DNA of 64,000 nucleotides. Source: Nitrospirota bacterium (lineage in GTDB: Bacteria > Nitrospirota > Nitrospiria > 2-01-FULL-66-17). Position numbers and translations under genes: made by a program. Of the stretch, positions 1-10,131 are shown in pieces. The stretch lies in contig JBFLXB010000001.1 of the NCBI GenBank assembly GCA_040757335.1, positions 1 through 64,000 of the forward strand, written 5' to 3'. Within the stretch, counting starts at the first letter, position 1. The number at the start of each line of letters is the position of its first letter. The notes beneath the pieces were generated by a model, which did not search any database, was not told the origin of the DNA, and was given only the letters and a program-made list of their open reading frames with translations.

Positions 1-129
1 GTCGTGGAGGCCCTCAGGCCCCCCGGACGGCACACGCTCTCAATGCCTCGCACTCGATCGCTGCCCATGAGCGCTTCCACACCCGGCGTATCGAGGTTAA
101 CCGCCATTACTCGGACACACTCCTAGCGT
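1..129 (+). CDS. possible 3' end of an unidentified gene
   Basis: Reading frame 3 is open from the window edge to a TGA at 127-129 and would encode a short basic tail ending in NRHYSDTLLA. I do not recognise it. It could be the end of a gene that begins outside the window or a chance open frame. From 130 to 411 I see no convincing gene; that stretch carries the leader of the next gene. Confidence 0.2.
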
Positions 130-411
130 GAAAAAACAGCTCTTCGCTAGCGACTGGGCTACAAACAGATTGCTTTCACCCCGCTGCTCTGGTAGGTTGA
201 TGTAAATAGTCGACTCCGCCTTGCGTCCCTTCTGTTGAGGCCCCCGTGGGCACGTCGCGATCGCCAGATCGGCGATCGCATTCATTTCCTGTGGGTCGCC
301 ACTCCCAGGCGCAGCGTTCTGGCGTTGGACCCAGACCATCGTGCGGCCGACGTGCCACGACCAGGCTCACGTCGACCAGAATCGAGTGACCAGAAACCGA
401 CGGAGGCCGGT

Positions 412-2721
412 ATGGACCGCATGTCTCGTTCGCCCTTCTCTGCAGTCCCCGCGTTGCTGACGGTCTTGTTGGCAGCCTGTAGCAGCGGAGGGTCTTCCGG
501 CGGCGGAGCCCCTGGGGACACCACGGCGCCGGTGGTGTCGACCATCAACCTGCCCAGCGGCAGCACGCTCGGCCCCGGCGCGCAGATCGTCGTGACTTTC
601 AACGAGCCGATGAATCCCCTCTCCCTCCGCCTCGGGGGCACCATGGCCGCCGAGAGCAACGGGGGAGTCTGGGCCGCGCTCTTATCCAGCCCCACGACAA
701 TGGCGGCCGGCGCGTCCGCCACGACCTCGGAGCGGCTCACGATCGGACCCGTGACGCAATGGACCGGCGGCCCTGACCGGACCCTGTCCATCGATGTGAA
801 GGATGTTGCCGGCAATGCCCTCGACACCGTGCACCTGTCCGTCACGGTCGATGCCACCTTGCCCACTGCGGCAGTCGACCCACCCAACGGGACCTTCCTC
901 GCCAAGGACGCGCCCCTGACTATCGTGTTCAGCGAGTCGATGAACCCCGCGACCCTGGCGCTGGATGGTGATCTCGTCCCGGAAGCGACCGCGGCGGTCT
1001 GGTCCACCACCACACAGCCCGACGACACCGCCACCCTTGCACCCAGCACCACTTGGACCTTGGGCCCTCGCACGCTGACCGTGGAAGCCAACGATGCGCT
1101 GGGCAACCCACTGAACACCTTCCATGTGAGCCTGGTGGTGGTGGACGGCATCATCTATGTGAGCACACCTGGAGATGGTGGGGATGATGGTCAGCCCGGC
1201 ACCAAGCAGGCGCCCAAAGCCACGATCCCCGCAGGGATTGCGGCCGCCGCCGCGTTCTCTCCCGGAGTCGTCTTGGTGTCGCACGGGACGCACCCGGTCG
1301 ATAGCGGTGCGACCACACCCACCCACGTGGTCCTGGCCGAAGGTATTTCGGTCTATGGCGGGTACTCCGCAGACTTTAGCCGGCGCGATCCCGTGCCGCC
1401 CGCGATGGATATCTCGGAGGCCAATACCACGATCATTGTGGACGTGAGCACGGCTCGTGCGGCGACCGCCCGTACCAATTCGGTGGTTGAAGCCAACGGC
1501 CCCATTACGGCCGCCACGGTGCTGGATGGATTTCTGCTTCGAGTCGGTGGCGTCTCGGCATCATCCGGTATCTACATCCACTTCCAGGCCTCGCCGACGG
1601 TTCAACACAACACCATCGACGCCGGGTCCAATACCACCGGCAATTCCTTCGGCATTTTCAGCTTGGGGAATCCGACCATTCAAAACAACACGATCACCGG
1701 GGGCTCTGTCGGCATCCAGATCGAGGGCTACTCGGCTCCGAGCATTCGGAATAACACGATTGAGGGGACCACCGGTATCTACAGCGAGTACTCCTCGGCT
1801 CCGAGCATCCGGAATAACACGATCAGCGGGGGCAGCGGAGCTAGCTCCTATGGCATCCTGATCACCCAATTTTCTTCTCCAACCATTGAGAACAATACGA
1901 TCACCGGGGGCAGCGGTCGAAACTCACACGGTATTATGACCCTCGGCGGGTCTCCGAGCATCAAGAGTAACACGATCAGCGGGGGCAACGGAGATAGCTC
2001 CTATGGCATCGTAATCACCCAATTGTCTTCTCCAACCATTGAGAACAATACGATCGCCGGGGGCAGCGGAGATAGCTCCTATGGCATCGTTTTCACCCCA
2101 GGTTCTGGGTCTACACCAATTCAGAATAATTCGATCAGTGGCGGGAGCGGGACCTATTCCTACGGCATTCAGATCCGATTTCCCTCCACTGGTTCCGGGC
2201 TTCCCGAGATTAGGAATAATACGATCGACGGGGGGAGTGGCGCGACCCAAGCCATCGGCATCGATATGTCCGGTCGAGGGACGCCGATGATTCAAAACAA
2301 TATCGTGTTTACCTCCGGGAACGGACAACGGTACTGCCTCTATAATCTGGCTGTGTTCACAATTGTCGTCTTTAACAACGATCTGTTCGACTGTCCAACC
2401 GCCCTGTATTCGGATGGCTCGACACTTTATACTCTTACAGACATCAGTGGCGTCAACAGCCTCCCATACGGCCGGAATAATGTGTCCATTGATCCACAGT
2501 TCGCCGATCGTGACGGACCCGATCATCAGATCACCTCCATGGAGGACAACGATTGGCATTTGACCGCCTCCTCCCACGCCAGCGTGACGCAAGGGGGGCT
2601 GGATCTTTCAGCCGCATTCACAGCCGCATTCCCGACCGACCAAGACGGCACGACTCGCACGGCCCCATGGTCCATGGGTGCATACGAACTGGATGGGCAG
2701 GGCGGAACAACGGAATTCTAG
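412..2721 (+). CDS. beta-helix lipoprotein with Ig-like domains
   Basis: A 769-residue secreted lipoprotein. The ATG at 412 has GGAGG five bases upstream. It gives a short N-region, a hydrophobic stretch and the lipobox LLAAC with the acylated Cys at residue 23, followed by a Ser/Gly-rich linker. Two SbsA-type Ig-like modules follow (about 40-145 and 150-250, each with a TxxPxV start and a VxFxExMNP strand). A parallel beta-helix made of repeated I.NNTI.GGSG coils (about 390-640) comes next, as in NosD/DUF1565 proteins. The C-terminus resembles the choice-of-anchor tail of such surface proteins. The likely role is cell-surface binding or carbohydrate contact; no catalytic residues can be named. 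The coil units are near-repeats at DNA level, so copy number may vary between strains. Confidence 0.85.
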   Translation: MDRMSRSPFSAVPALLTVLLAACSSGGSSGGGAPGDTTAPVVSTINLPSGSTLGPGAQIVVTFNEPMNPLSLRLGGTMAAESNGGVWAALLSSPTTMAAGASATTSERLTIGPVTQWTGGPDRTLSIDVKDVAGNALDTVHLSVTVDATLPTAAVDPPNGTFLAKDAPLTIVFSESMNPATLALDGDLVPEATAAVWSTTTQPDDTATLAPSTTWTLGPRTLTVEANDALGNPLNTFHVSLVVVDGIIYVSTPGDGGDDGQPGTKQAPKATIPAGIAAAAAFSPGVVLVSHGTHPVDSGATTPTHVVLAEGISVYGGYSADFSRRDPVPPAMDISEANTTIIVDVSTARAATARTNSVVEANGPITAATVLDGFLLRVGGVSASSGIYIHFQASPTVQHNTIDAGSNTTGNSFGIFSLGNPTIQNNTITGGSVGIQIEGYSAPSIRNNTIEGTTGIYSEYSSAPSIRNNTISGGSGASSYGILITQFSSPTIENNTITGGSGRNSHGIMTLGGSPSIKSNTISGGNGDSSYGIVITQLSSPTIENNTIAGGSGDSSYGIVFTPGSGSTPIQNNSISGGSGTYSYGIQIRFPSTGSGLPEIRNNTIDGGSGATQAIGIDMSGRGTPMIQNNIVFTSGNGQRYCLYNLAVFTIVVFNNDLFDCPTALYSDGSTLYTLTDISGVNSLPYGRNNVSIDPQFADRDGPDHQITSMEDNDWHLTASSHASVTQGGLDLSAAFTAAFPTDQDGTTRTAPWSMGAYELDGQGGTTEF
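1861..2085 (+). repeat. recent in-gene duplication of beta-helix coils
   Basis: The block from about 1861 (ATCACCCAATTTTCTTC) to 1917 recurs at about 2016-2073 with only a couple of changes, an offset of about 156 bases, i.e. two helical coils in frame. It lies inside the lipoprotein gene and lengthens the helix without breaking the frame. Confidence 0.7.
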
Positions 2722-2825
2722 GCGCCCGAGGATACCCTCGGCTCGGCCGCTTGTGGAATGGACCGCCGCGTCAGGTCCAGGACACAAACAGTAATGGTTT
2801 GTTCACGGCCGTCGCACGCCTTCAG

Positions 2826-2850
2826 TTTCCCCCTTTGAAAAAGGGGGGAA
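2826..2850. repeat. G/C-tract palindrome, short copy
   Basis: TTTCCCCCTTTGAAAAAGGGGGGAA forms a hairpin between the convergent lipoprotein and rtcA genes. It has the same core (CCCCCTTT-GAxAAAGGGGGG) as the longer copy at 3953-3998, so rtcA is bracketed by the two. It may act as a bidirectional terminator. The rest of 2722-2900 shows no gene. Confidence 0.6.
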
Positions 2851-2900
2851 CCAAATAGAACGGGGGCATTATACCGATCAAGCGGGACAAGGCCAATTGC

Positions 2901-3941
2901 CTACTCCACAGTGACGAGGCCTTTCTGGCCGATCGCGCCTTCCACCCTGACCTCCCGGTCCACGAATTGCTGGATCACCCAGAGGTTCGTCAGCAGGTGC
3001 GTCGTGCCCGCCTCTGTGGTGATGGTCGATGGCCCGTGAGCCAGCGCGAGGTAGGGCAGAAGTTGGTCCGCGAGGTGGCGGTCCACCGCGGCCCCGCTTT
3101 TCACAAACCTCACACATTCCTCGGCGGCTTCACGCCCCACGACCTCTGCGCGCTTCCCGATCGCGCCGAGCGAGGCGAATCCTGCGGCACCGTTGTGCAT
3201 CTCGATTTTGAGAAAGCACGCGGTGCCGCGGCCTACGGCCTGCGCCTCGCTGATTTGGATGTCAGACGTCACACCCGCGGCGTGGAGGACGTGTGTTGCC
3301 GCGTCTTTCTGGCGTTCGGCAATGTGCCGCGGGAGGTTGGCGATGGCTGAAATTCCGACGATGCGCGTCACTGGTCCTGGCCTGTCCCATGTCAGCCCTT
3401 TGAGATTGGGAGACGGTGTGATGCGCGCGATGACCTCGCCTTTACCGATCGGATAAAAGCCCCATCGCACCAGATCCACATCGGCCTGCACGCCCAAACG
3501 CCGGATCGTCGGCAGAAAGACCTCGGTGAGGTAATGAACCGACGGCGAGCGGTTGACGTGCGTGCCCCCGCGGAGCACTATGCGACTTGGTGAGGCGGCG
3601 CTGGAGAGCGGGAGCAGGATCGCCTGGAGGATCAGCGAGACCGAGCCGGCCGAGCCCTTGCCCGCGGTTTGCTCCACGTCGAAGGTGTAGTCGCCACCAC
3701 TGATGCGGCCCGGCGAAAACACCAGCCGCTTCGATCCCAGAACCGCGCCCTCCACCTCGGCGCGCGTGATCTGGGCGCAAGCCAGTACTCCGGTCAGATG
3801 CTGGGGTTGCAGGCCGGGATTCCTGCGATTGGCGCGGACGCGGTCGATCTCGACCGCCCGACCCGTGACGCACGAGAGCGCGAGGGCGGTCCTCACGATC
3901 TGTCCGCCGCCTTCTCCGTATGCTCCGTCGATGGTGATCAT
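2901..3941 (-). CDS. rtcA: RNA 3'-terminal phosphate cyclase
   Basis: A 346-residue protein, the normal length for RtcA. It converts RNA 3'-phosphate ends to 2',3'-cyclic phosphates using ATP through a covalent enzyme-AMP. It begins ITIDGAYGEGGGQIVRTAL, the signature N-terminus of the family. It carries RGGTHVNRSPSVHY in the middle and ends with VDRHLADQLLPYLALA, where the His is the adenylated nucleophile. It is a single minus-strand gene between two G/C-tract palindromes and is not linked to an rtcR regulator here. RtcB ligase and archease lie 35 kb away in the same window, so a full RNA end-repair set is present. Confidence 0.95.
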   Translation of the reverse strand: MITIDGAYGEGGGQIVRTALALSCVTGRAVEIDRVRANRRNPGLQPQHLTGVLACAQITRAEVEGAVLGSKRLVFSPGRISGGDYTFDVEQTAGKGSAGSVSLILQAILLPLSSAASPSRIVLRGGTHVNRSPSVHYLTEVFLPTIRRLGVQADVDLVRWGFYPIGKGEVIARITPSPNLKGLTWDRPGPVTRIVGISAIANLPRHIAERQKDAATHVLHAAGVTSDIQISEAQAVGRGTACFLKIEMHNGAAGFASLGAIGKRAEVVGREAAEECVRFVKSGAAVDRHLADQLLPYLALAHGPSTITTEAGTTHLLTNLWVIQQFVDREVRVEGAIGQKGLVTVE

Positions 3942-3952
3942 GCGTCCAGGTC

Positions 3953-3998
3953 AAATCCCCCCATCCCCCCTTTGATAAAGGGGGGCAAGGGGGGATTT
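3953..3998. repeat. G/C-tract palindrome, long copy
   Basis: An inverted repeat with arms of about 20 bases (AAATCCCCCCATCCCCCCTT and its near-complement) around a GAT loop. It lies just upstream of rtcA and 117 bases before the next plus-strand gene. Elements of this kind are dispersed in many genomes; no coding capacity. Confidence 0.7.
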
Positions 3999-4114
3999 AT
4001 CCCGCGAGGAACTGGGCAACCCCGCACGATATGTCCAGCGAACACGGCGACGCATTGTAACCCAACGACCGATTCGTTATGCTCGGATCGAACCTTCCAC
4101 GCTCGAGTGAACCC

Positions 4115-5683
4115 ATGTCCGCAGAGCTGATCCGCTGCCTCCAGGACCCCGCTCTCTACGATCACCCGGTCGAGCGCTTCGAGGTCATGGAAACGCACAT
4201 CTCGTGGGTCCTGCTCACCGGACCCTACGCGTACAAGGTCAAGAAGCCGGTGAACTTCGGGTTTGTGGATTTCTCGACGCTGGAGAAGCGGCGTTTCTTC
4301 TGTCAGGAAGAACTGCGGTTGAACCGCCGGTTGGCGCCAGAATGGTATCTCGATGTGGTGCCGATCACCGGGGCGGTCGAGCACCCACGCGTACGCGGGC
4401 CGGGCCCGGTCATTGAGTACGCGGTGAAGATGCGGCAGTTTCCGCACGAGGCGCGGTTGGACCTGGTCCTGGCGCGGGGAGAGCTGACGCCGGACCGCCT
4501 CGATGCCTTGGTCGATGCCGTGGCCGACTTCCACCGCCGTGCAGCGATCGCAAGGCCCGACACGCCCTTCGGCACTTCCGACCGAGTGGCCGAACGAATC
4601 CGGGAGAACCTCGTGACGATTCAGGAACGCGTCATGGATCCGGCGGATCAGCCGCGTATTCGAGAGCTGGCACGCGACAGCGAAGCGGGCTACGCCGTGC
4701 TCGCCAAGACGTTCGCCGCTCGCAAACGCGACGGCTTCATCCGGGAATGCCACGGCGACCTTCACCTCGGGAACGTCGCGTGGGTGGACGACGGGCCGCT
4801 GATCTTCGATTGCATCGAGTTCAACGAGGACCTGCGGTGGATCGACGTGATGAGCGAGATGGCGTTTCTCGTCATGGACTTGTCGGACCGCGGCGCGGCC
4901 GCGCTGGCGCGCCGGGCGCTCAACGCGTATCTGGAGGGCACGGGAGATTACGCGGGCCTTCGCGTGTTTGCGTATTACCACGCGTACCGGGCCCTGGTGC
5001 GGGCCAAAGTCGCGTGTTTAGCGTGGTCGCAGGCTGAGCCCGATAGCGCGAAGCGCGCGCGCCTGCTGGGGGAGTATCGCGGGTATCTGGAATTGGCGAG
5101 CCGCTCCTCGCCGCCCGGTCCGCCGTTCCTGGCGATCACCTGCGGCGTCTCGGGCTCGGGCAAGAGCACGGTGGCCGAAGGCGTGGTGGAGCAGTTGGGA
5201 GCGATTCGAATCCGCAGCGACGTGGAGCGCAAACGCCTGTTCGGATTGCCGCCGCGCGCTCGAACCGGCGCGGGTCTGGACGAGGGGTTGTACGCGCCGG
5301 ACGCCGGCGTCAGGACCTACGCCAGACTCGCGGAACTGGCCCTCGCGGTGCTGGACGCCGGGTTCTCGGTGGTGGTCGACGCCGCGTTCCTCACCATGGC
5401 CCAGCGACGCACGCTACGCGCCGTGGCCGAGCGGCGACGCGTCCCGTTCGTCATCCTCGACATACGAGCTGCGGAGGCTGAGCTGCGCGCACGCGTCGCG
5501 AAGCGGGCGGGCGAGGGGCGGGACGCCTCGGACGCGGACCTCGCCGTGCTCTCCCGACAACTCGTGACCCGCGAACCGTTGGACGATGACGAACGGGCCC
5601 ACGCCGTCACCGTCGATACGACGTTCCCCCTCGAGCCGCAACGGCTCACGACGGCGATCCGCTCGGTCTTCGGGGTCCGATGA
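4115..5683 (+). CDS. APH-like kinase fused to AAA ATPase (Rv2004c type)
   Basis: A 522-residue two-domain protein. The N-terminal half (about 1-330) is an aminoglycoside-phosphotransferase-like fold: KVKKPVNFGFVDFSTLEKR near the start and the catalytic loop HGDLHLGNV (HxDxxxxN) near residue 215, followed by IFDCIEFN. The C-terminal half (about 340-522) is a P-loop NTP-binding domain with GVSGSGKST and a later VVVDAAFL strand, like small-molecule kinases. This arrangement is that of Mycobacterium tuberculosis Rv2004c, a DosR-regulon member of unknown substrate. I chose the ATG at 4115 over the one at 4079 because it fits the conserved start (MSAELIRCLQDP). The natural substrate is unknown; antibiotic inactivation should not be assumed. 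Confidence 0.85.
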   Translation: MSAELIRCLQDPALYDHPVERFEVMETHISWVLLTGPYAYKVKKPVNFGFVDFSTLEKRRFFCQEELRLNRRLAPEWYLDVVPITGAVEHPRVRGPGPVIEYAVKMRQFPHEARLDLVLARGELTPDRLDALVDAVADFHRRAAIARPDTPFGTSDRVAERIRENLVTIQERVMDPADQPRIRELARDSEAGYAVLAKTFAARKRDGFIRECHGDLHLGNVAWVDDGPLIFDCIEFNEDLRWIDVMSEMAFLVMDLSDRGAAALARRALNAYLEGTGDYAGLRVFAYYHAYRALVRAKVACLAWSQAEPDSAKRARLLGEYRGYLELASRSSPPGPPFLAITCGVSGSGKSTVAEGVVEQLGAIRIRSDVERKRLFGLPPRARTGAGLDEGLYAPDAGVRTYARLAELALAVLDAGFSVVVDAAFLTMAQRRTLRAVAERRRVPFVILDIRAAEAELRARVAKRAGEGRDASDADLAVLSRQLVTREPLDDDERAHAVTVDTTFPLEPQRLTTAIRSVFGVR

Positions 5684-5704
5684 CGATCGATCAGGATTGA
5701 AGCT

Positions 5705-5724
5705 CCCTGCAGCAAGCTGCAGGG
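5705..5724. repeat. REP-like hairpin 1
   Basis: CCCTGCAGC-AA-GCTGCAGGG is a perfect nine-base stem between the convergent kinase and diguanylate-cyclase genes. It is followed by AATCTTCGAAATGCAAGGAGG, the flank expected of a dispersed REP element. Confidence 0.7.
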
Positions 5725-5777
5725 AATCTTCGAAATGCAAGGAGGAAAAAGAGCACTATTTTCATCTTGCTCGCTTA

Positions 5778-5797
5778 CCCCGCAGCACGCTGCGGGG
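5778..5797. repeat. REP-like hairpin 2
   Basis: CCCCGCAGC-AC-GCTGCGGGG, the same design as the hairpin 73 bases upstream with compensating changes in the stem (CT versus CC, AG versus GG). The two form a REP doublet at the 3' ends of two convergent genes. Confidence 0.7.
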
Positions 5798-5817
5798 AAT
5801 GTGCTCGCAATGCACTT

Positions 5818-8800
5818 TCAGCCGAGGCTGCCCTGACGCAGCAGGGGCTCGACCGCATCAGCCGGGAGCGGCCGGCTGTAGAGGTATCCCTGAGCGGAGT
5901 TGCAACCCAACGAACGCAGAAACGCGGCTTGGTCCGTGGTTTCCACGCCTTCGGCGACCACGTGAAGTCGAAGGCTGTGCGCCAATGAGACGATCGCCGA
6001 GGCGATTGCCGAGTGGTCGGGGTCGGCCGCCAGGTTGGCGACAAAGGACCGATCGATCTTCAGCGTGTCGATCGGAAATCGCTTGAGATAACTCAGTGAG
6101 GAGTAGCCGGTTCCAAAATCGTCGATCGCAAAACTGACTCCCAGCTCGTGCAACTGGGCGAACCGGGCAAGTACGGCCGGCTCGTGCTCGACCAAGATGC
6201 TTTCCGTGACCTCTATTTCCAGCGAATGCGGCGGGAGTCCGGCTTCGTCAAGCGCCCGGGCGATGGTGGCGGGAAACTCGGGTTGGCGAAACTGCCGCGG
6301 CGACACATTGACTGAAACGCGCGCCGGCGGCAGACCAGCGTTCTGCCAGGTCTTGGCTTGCGCGAGCGCGGCGCGAAGGACCCATTGGCCGATCGAGACG
6401 ATCAACCCGGTTTCCTCGGCCACGGGGATGAACTCGCCCGGAGGGACCATTCCGCGGTCCGGGCGCGACCAGCGAATGAGCGCCTCGATGCCGACGATGC
6501 GACCCGTGGACAGCTCGACCTGCGGCTGGTAGTGCAGCAGGAATTCGTCGCGTTCCTGTGCCCGGCGAAGGTGGGTCTCCAGGTCGAGGCGCTCGATCGC
6601 CTTGGCGTTCAAGTCGGCCGTGTAGAACTGGTAGGTGTTCCGCCCGGTTTCTTTGGCGCGATACATCGCCGAGTCGGCGTTTTTCAGCAACTGTTCCACC
6701 CGCTCATCGTCCGTCGGGTACAAGGTGATGCCGATGCTCGCCGTTGCGTACAGCTCGTGACGGCCGGCGCGGACGGGCTGGGAGAACTCGTCGAGGATGC
6801 GGCGTGCGACGTTGGCGGCATCCTCGGCATGTGCCATGTCGGCCAGCACGATCGCGTACTCATCACCGCCCAGCCTGGCGACCGTGTCGCCCTCCCGTAT
6901 GCACCGGTTGAGTCGTTCGGCCACCCCTTGAGGACCGCGTCGCCCACCTCGTGGCCCAAGGTGTCGTTGATCGTCTTGAAACAATCAAGGTCCAAGAACA
7001 TCACCCCGACCACCCGGTTGTGACGAGCGGCGTTGATCGCGTTCTGGGTGAGGCGGTCGTGGAAGAGCAGTCGGTTCGGCAAACCGGTGAGCGGGTCGTA
7101 GTAGGCCAGGCGATCAAGACGTTCCTGCGCTTGCTTGCGCTCGGTGATGTCGCGCACAATGCCCACGAACCGCCGACCGTCGTCGAGGCGCATTTCACTC
7201 ACGGCCAGGTCCATGGGAAACGTCGAACCGTCCTTGCGCCGACCGATCACCTCGCGGGGGCCGACGCCGATGATTTGGCCTTGACCCGTGGTGGTGTATC
7301 GCCTGATGTACTCGTCATGGGCGCTTCGGTCGGGTTCGGTCATCAACGCGCTGATGTTGCGGCCCACGACCTCCGACGCGGAGTAGCCGAAAACGCGCTC
7401 GGCAGCGGGGTTGAACGAACCGACGATCCCGCGTTCGTCGATCGTGATGATGCCGTCGGCGCTGCTGGTCACGATCGAACGCAATTGGTGTTCGCTGGCC
7501 CGCAGATGTTCCTCTGCGAGTTTTCGCTCGATGGCAATGCCGGCCATCTGCGCCGCGGTGGCGATCAGCTTCAAGTCCGCTTCGGTGGGGGCGTAACGGG
7601 AGCGCGCGTACATTGCGAACGTGCCTAGGACGCGGCGGTCGGACGATAGAATCGGGTGCGACCAGCACGCGCGCAACCCGTGAGGGAGCGCCAGATGGCG
7701 GAAATTCTCCCACCGCGGGTCGGTTTCGATATCTTCGACTACCACCAGCTCCGCTCGATACGCTGCGGTCCCGCACGAGCCGACACCGGGGCCGATCTCG
7801 ATCCCGTCAACCGCTCGGTTGTACGCATCGGGGAGATTGGGAGCGGCGGCCAACAACAGCCGCGTGCCGGTCGGGTCCAGGACCAGCACCGAACAGGGGC
7901 CGGCGGTGTACCGGTGCTCGATTGCCTGCACGAGGGCCAGGAGGACGCTGGGCAGCGCGGCCCCGGTCGCCAGCAGCTCAAGCGTGCGGTTGTAGCCCGC
8001 CATGGTCCGCTCATGTTGCTCGCGTTCGGCTTGCGCGCGCGCGTTGGCCACCGCGAGAGCCAGCGACTCGGCGAAGCTCGTGGCCAACAGCTCGTCGTGG
8101 TCGCTGAAGGGTTGGCCGGTGGTCTTGTCGCACAGGTACACCCGGCCGAAGACCTCCCCGCGATACGAGATCGGCACCGCGAGTAACGATCGCATCACCG
8201 GGTGGTTCGGAGGAAAGCCCACCGCGCGCGGATCATGTGCGAGATCGTCGATCCGGATGGCGCGGTTCTCGCGGAGCACGACGCCCAAGAGCCCACGGCC
8301 CTCGGGAGGTTGCCCGATGCGTTCCACCTCCTCGGGACTGAGGCCGGTGTGAAAGAAACGAGCGAGGCCGCCTTCGCCATCGAGAATGCCGACCGCGCCG
8401 TAGCGCGCTTGAAGGAGCGCGGTCAGGGCGGCGATGCCGCGCTGCAGGAGTTCGTCTTCCAGCGACTGCATCGCGAGCAGCCCCAAGAGATTCGTCGACG
8501 CCGCGTGGAGTTCCTCCAGTCGGGCGGACCACGCGAGCAACCGCTCGCGGTCCTGCTCAGCCTGTTGGTGGAGGCGCTGGGATTCATCCAGCAACTCGCG
8601 CTCCCGTCTGAGGAGCGTGGAGAAGAGGCTCGTGCGCGTGACGGCACCGGCGAATCGCCCGTTGGCACCGAGCACCGCCGCGGCTTCGGCGCCGTCCATT
8701 TTCGTGAGCGCGTCCTCGAGCGGGGTGTCGAGCATCAGAGACCGCGCTCCGTGACTCGGAATGAGGTCGGCAAAGATGCGGTGCGGGAAACGGGCGACGT

Positions 8801-8960
8801 CCTCGGGCGTGACGAGGCCGAGAAACGCGCCGTCGCCCTCGGCGTCGCCGAACACGGCATAGATGACGGTGCCTCTTGCGTCGCAGTCTTTGGGTCGCAT
8901 CTCGCTCCGCACGCGCTGCAGGGGCTCGTGGAGCGCGTCGGCGGCGACCAACGGGGTCAT
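5818..8960 (-). pseudogene. CBS-GAF-GAF-PAS-GGDEF-EAL protein, frameshifted
   Basis: A c-di-GMP signalling gene split by one frameshift. From the ATG at 8960 it encodes two CBS motifs (about 1-120), two GAF domains (about 160-490), a PAS domain (about 500-620) and the start of GGDEF (LTGLPNRLLFHDRL, GHEVGDAVLKG). Near 6925 the frame changes. The remaining part, open to the stop at 5818, holds the GGDEF signature (RLGGDEYAIVLA) and an EAL domain with intact GIEALIRW and DFGTGYSSL. Restoring a single G in the GGGG run at 6924-6928 rejoins K-G-V-A-E-R-L-N. The repaired protein would be about 1047 residues. It starts within the stop of the preceding small gene (ATGA overlap). A homopolymer sequencing error is as likely as a real mutation. 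Confidence 0.85.
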
Positions 8961-9301
8961 AAGGCGTCCGTCTCCAAGGACACTTCGAGATCGACATCCA
9001 TATGCAGCACGTCTTCGGGTTCCATCAGGGGTTTGACCTGTTGCAGCACGAACGAGATCAACTTATCTTTTGGTATCCGGCGTAGAATGTTGGCGCGGAT
9101 GAGGATATCGCCGATCACCCCATCGTCAAGCTCGATATGCTCGAACGGTGTGGCGACAAGCAGGCTGATCGCCCGGCGAAACGCCTCGCAGCCGATCGGC
9201 GATTTCTTGCCGAGCACGAGCCCGTCGTGGATGGGGGGGATTCCGAACTCTCTGATGCGGACCCTGATGGAGTGCTGTCGCCGTTCCGAGAACTTGGTCA
9301 C
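8957..9301 (-). CDS. conserved hypothetical protein, coupled to c-di-GMP gene
   Basis: A 114-residue acidic protein starting at a GTG with AAGGAGG eight bases upstream (VTKFSERRQHSIRVRIREFG). I do not recognise the family. It contains a pattern of paired hydrophobic strands and ends MDVDLEVSLETDAL. Its stop overlaps the start of the CBS-GAF-GGDEF-EAL gene by ATGA, so the two are probably translated together, and it may feed a signal to that protein. No membrane segment or cysteine motif is visible. The longer open frame upstream to 9382 lacks a good ribosome site. Confidence 0.65.
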   Translation of the reverse strand: MTKFSERRQHSIRVRIREFGIPPIHDGLVLGKKSPIGCEAFRRAISLLVATPFEHIELDDGVIGDILIRANILRRIPKDKLISFVLQQVKPLMEPEDVLHMDVDLEVSLETDAL

Positions 9302-9575
9302 GTCGAACCCTCCTTGGTCGAGGAACCGGTTGGGGAATGCCCGCTGCTTGGCAGGATAGCTCCGTCTTATACCGAAACCCAATGGTTATGGCAAGCGGGC
9401 ACTGATGTAGGCATCAGTGCCGGCAAGTGTGCACCGGCTGGGGGTGGTGGACGTCCGCGTTGTTCCTTCTGTGGGCTGAGGCGCACTTACCCCTTTTGAG
9501 CTATAGAAACGTACCGGCAAGGCTCGCATACTCTAAAAAAAACAGTTCACGGCTTGGTTTCAGGGAAAGGGGAGA

Positions 9576-10121
9576 ATGATGCGCCAAGGAGCGGTTCGAC
9601 GAATTCTGGTACCGACGGATTTCTCGGCGAGTTCGAGGGCGGCATTGGAGTATGCGGTCGCTCTGGGCCGCGCGTTTCACGCCGAGGTGTCCGTTCTCCA
9701 CGTCGTGGAGGAGGCGGAGCGCGAGGAACCCGAGGAGGAAACAGAGACCAAGCCGCTCCGTGCCGCCGCGCGCACCGACACGCGGCGGCACGCGGAGAGG
9801 GACGTTCAGAAGGCGGTGGCGCGGCTCCGTTCCAAAGGGTTGACCACCCATCAGCGCCTGGTGGAGGGCGAGCCCTTGTCCCAGATCGTGAAGTTCGCGT
9901 GTGAGGAGAAGGCGGATCTGATCGTCATGGGCGCCCACGGGCGCGAGGGGTCCCCGCGAACGTGGCTGGGCTGTACCATCGAACGGGTGATGCGACGGGC
10001 GCCGTGCCCGGTCGTCGCGGTGCGCGAGGATCACCGACCGTCTCCGGAAGAAGCGGGCGGCAACCGCGAGACCGATGAGGAGGTTATTGTGGAGCAACTC
10101 GACCTGCCCGCGAAACCCTGA
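9576..10121 (+). CDS. universal stress protein, UspA family
   Basis: A 181-residue Usp. It begins RRILVPTDFSASSRAALEYAVALG and carries the nucleotide motif G-2x-G-9x-G as GAHG-REGSPRTWL-G, but the next residue is Cys (GCT) instead of the usual Ser/Thr. A Glu-rich insert (EREEPEEETETK) sits near residue 55, and the C-terminus is longer than normal. The start ATG follows AAAGGGGAG. It is immediately followed by the class II ribonucleotide reductase gene on the same strand, so the two probably form one transcript. The 9302-9575 leader holds TACCCCTTTTGAGCTATAG at about 9490, loosely like the motif found before other stress genes in the window. Confidence 0.92.
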   Translation: MMRQGAVRRILVPTDFSASSRAALEYAVALGRAFHAEVSVLHVVEEAEREEPEEETETKPLRAAARTDTRRHAERDVQKAVARLRSKGLTTHQRLVEGEPLSQIVKFACEEKADLIVMGAHGREGSPRTWLGCTIERVMRRAPCPVVAVREDHRPSPEEAGGNRETDEEVIVEQLDLPAKP

Positions 10122-10131
10122 CGCTCGAGGG

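Noticed and set aside
4747-5037. Many long Arg/Gly/Pro-rich open frames opposite or inside real genes
   Set aside because: They are by-products of high GC content: biased composition, no ribosome sites, and overlap with genes of known family.
4115-5683. Aminoglycoside resistance gene
   Set aside because: The APH fold is fused to a P-loop domain as in Rv2004c; nothing links it to drug substrates.
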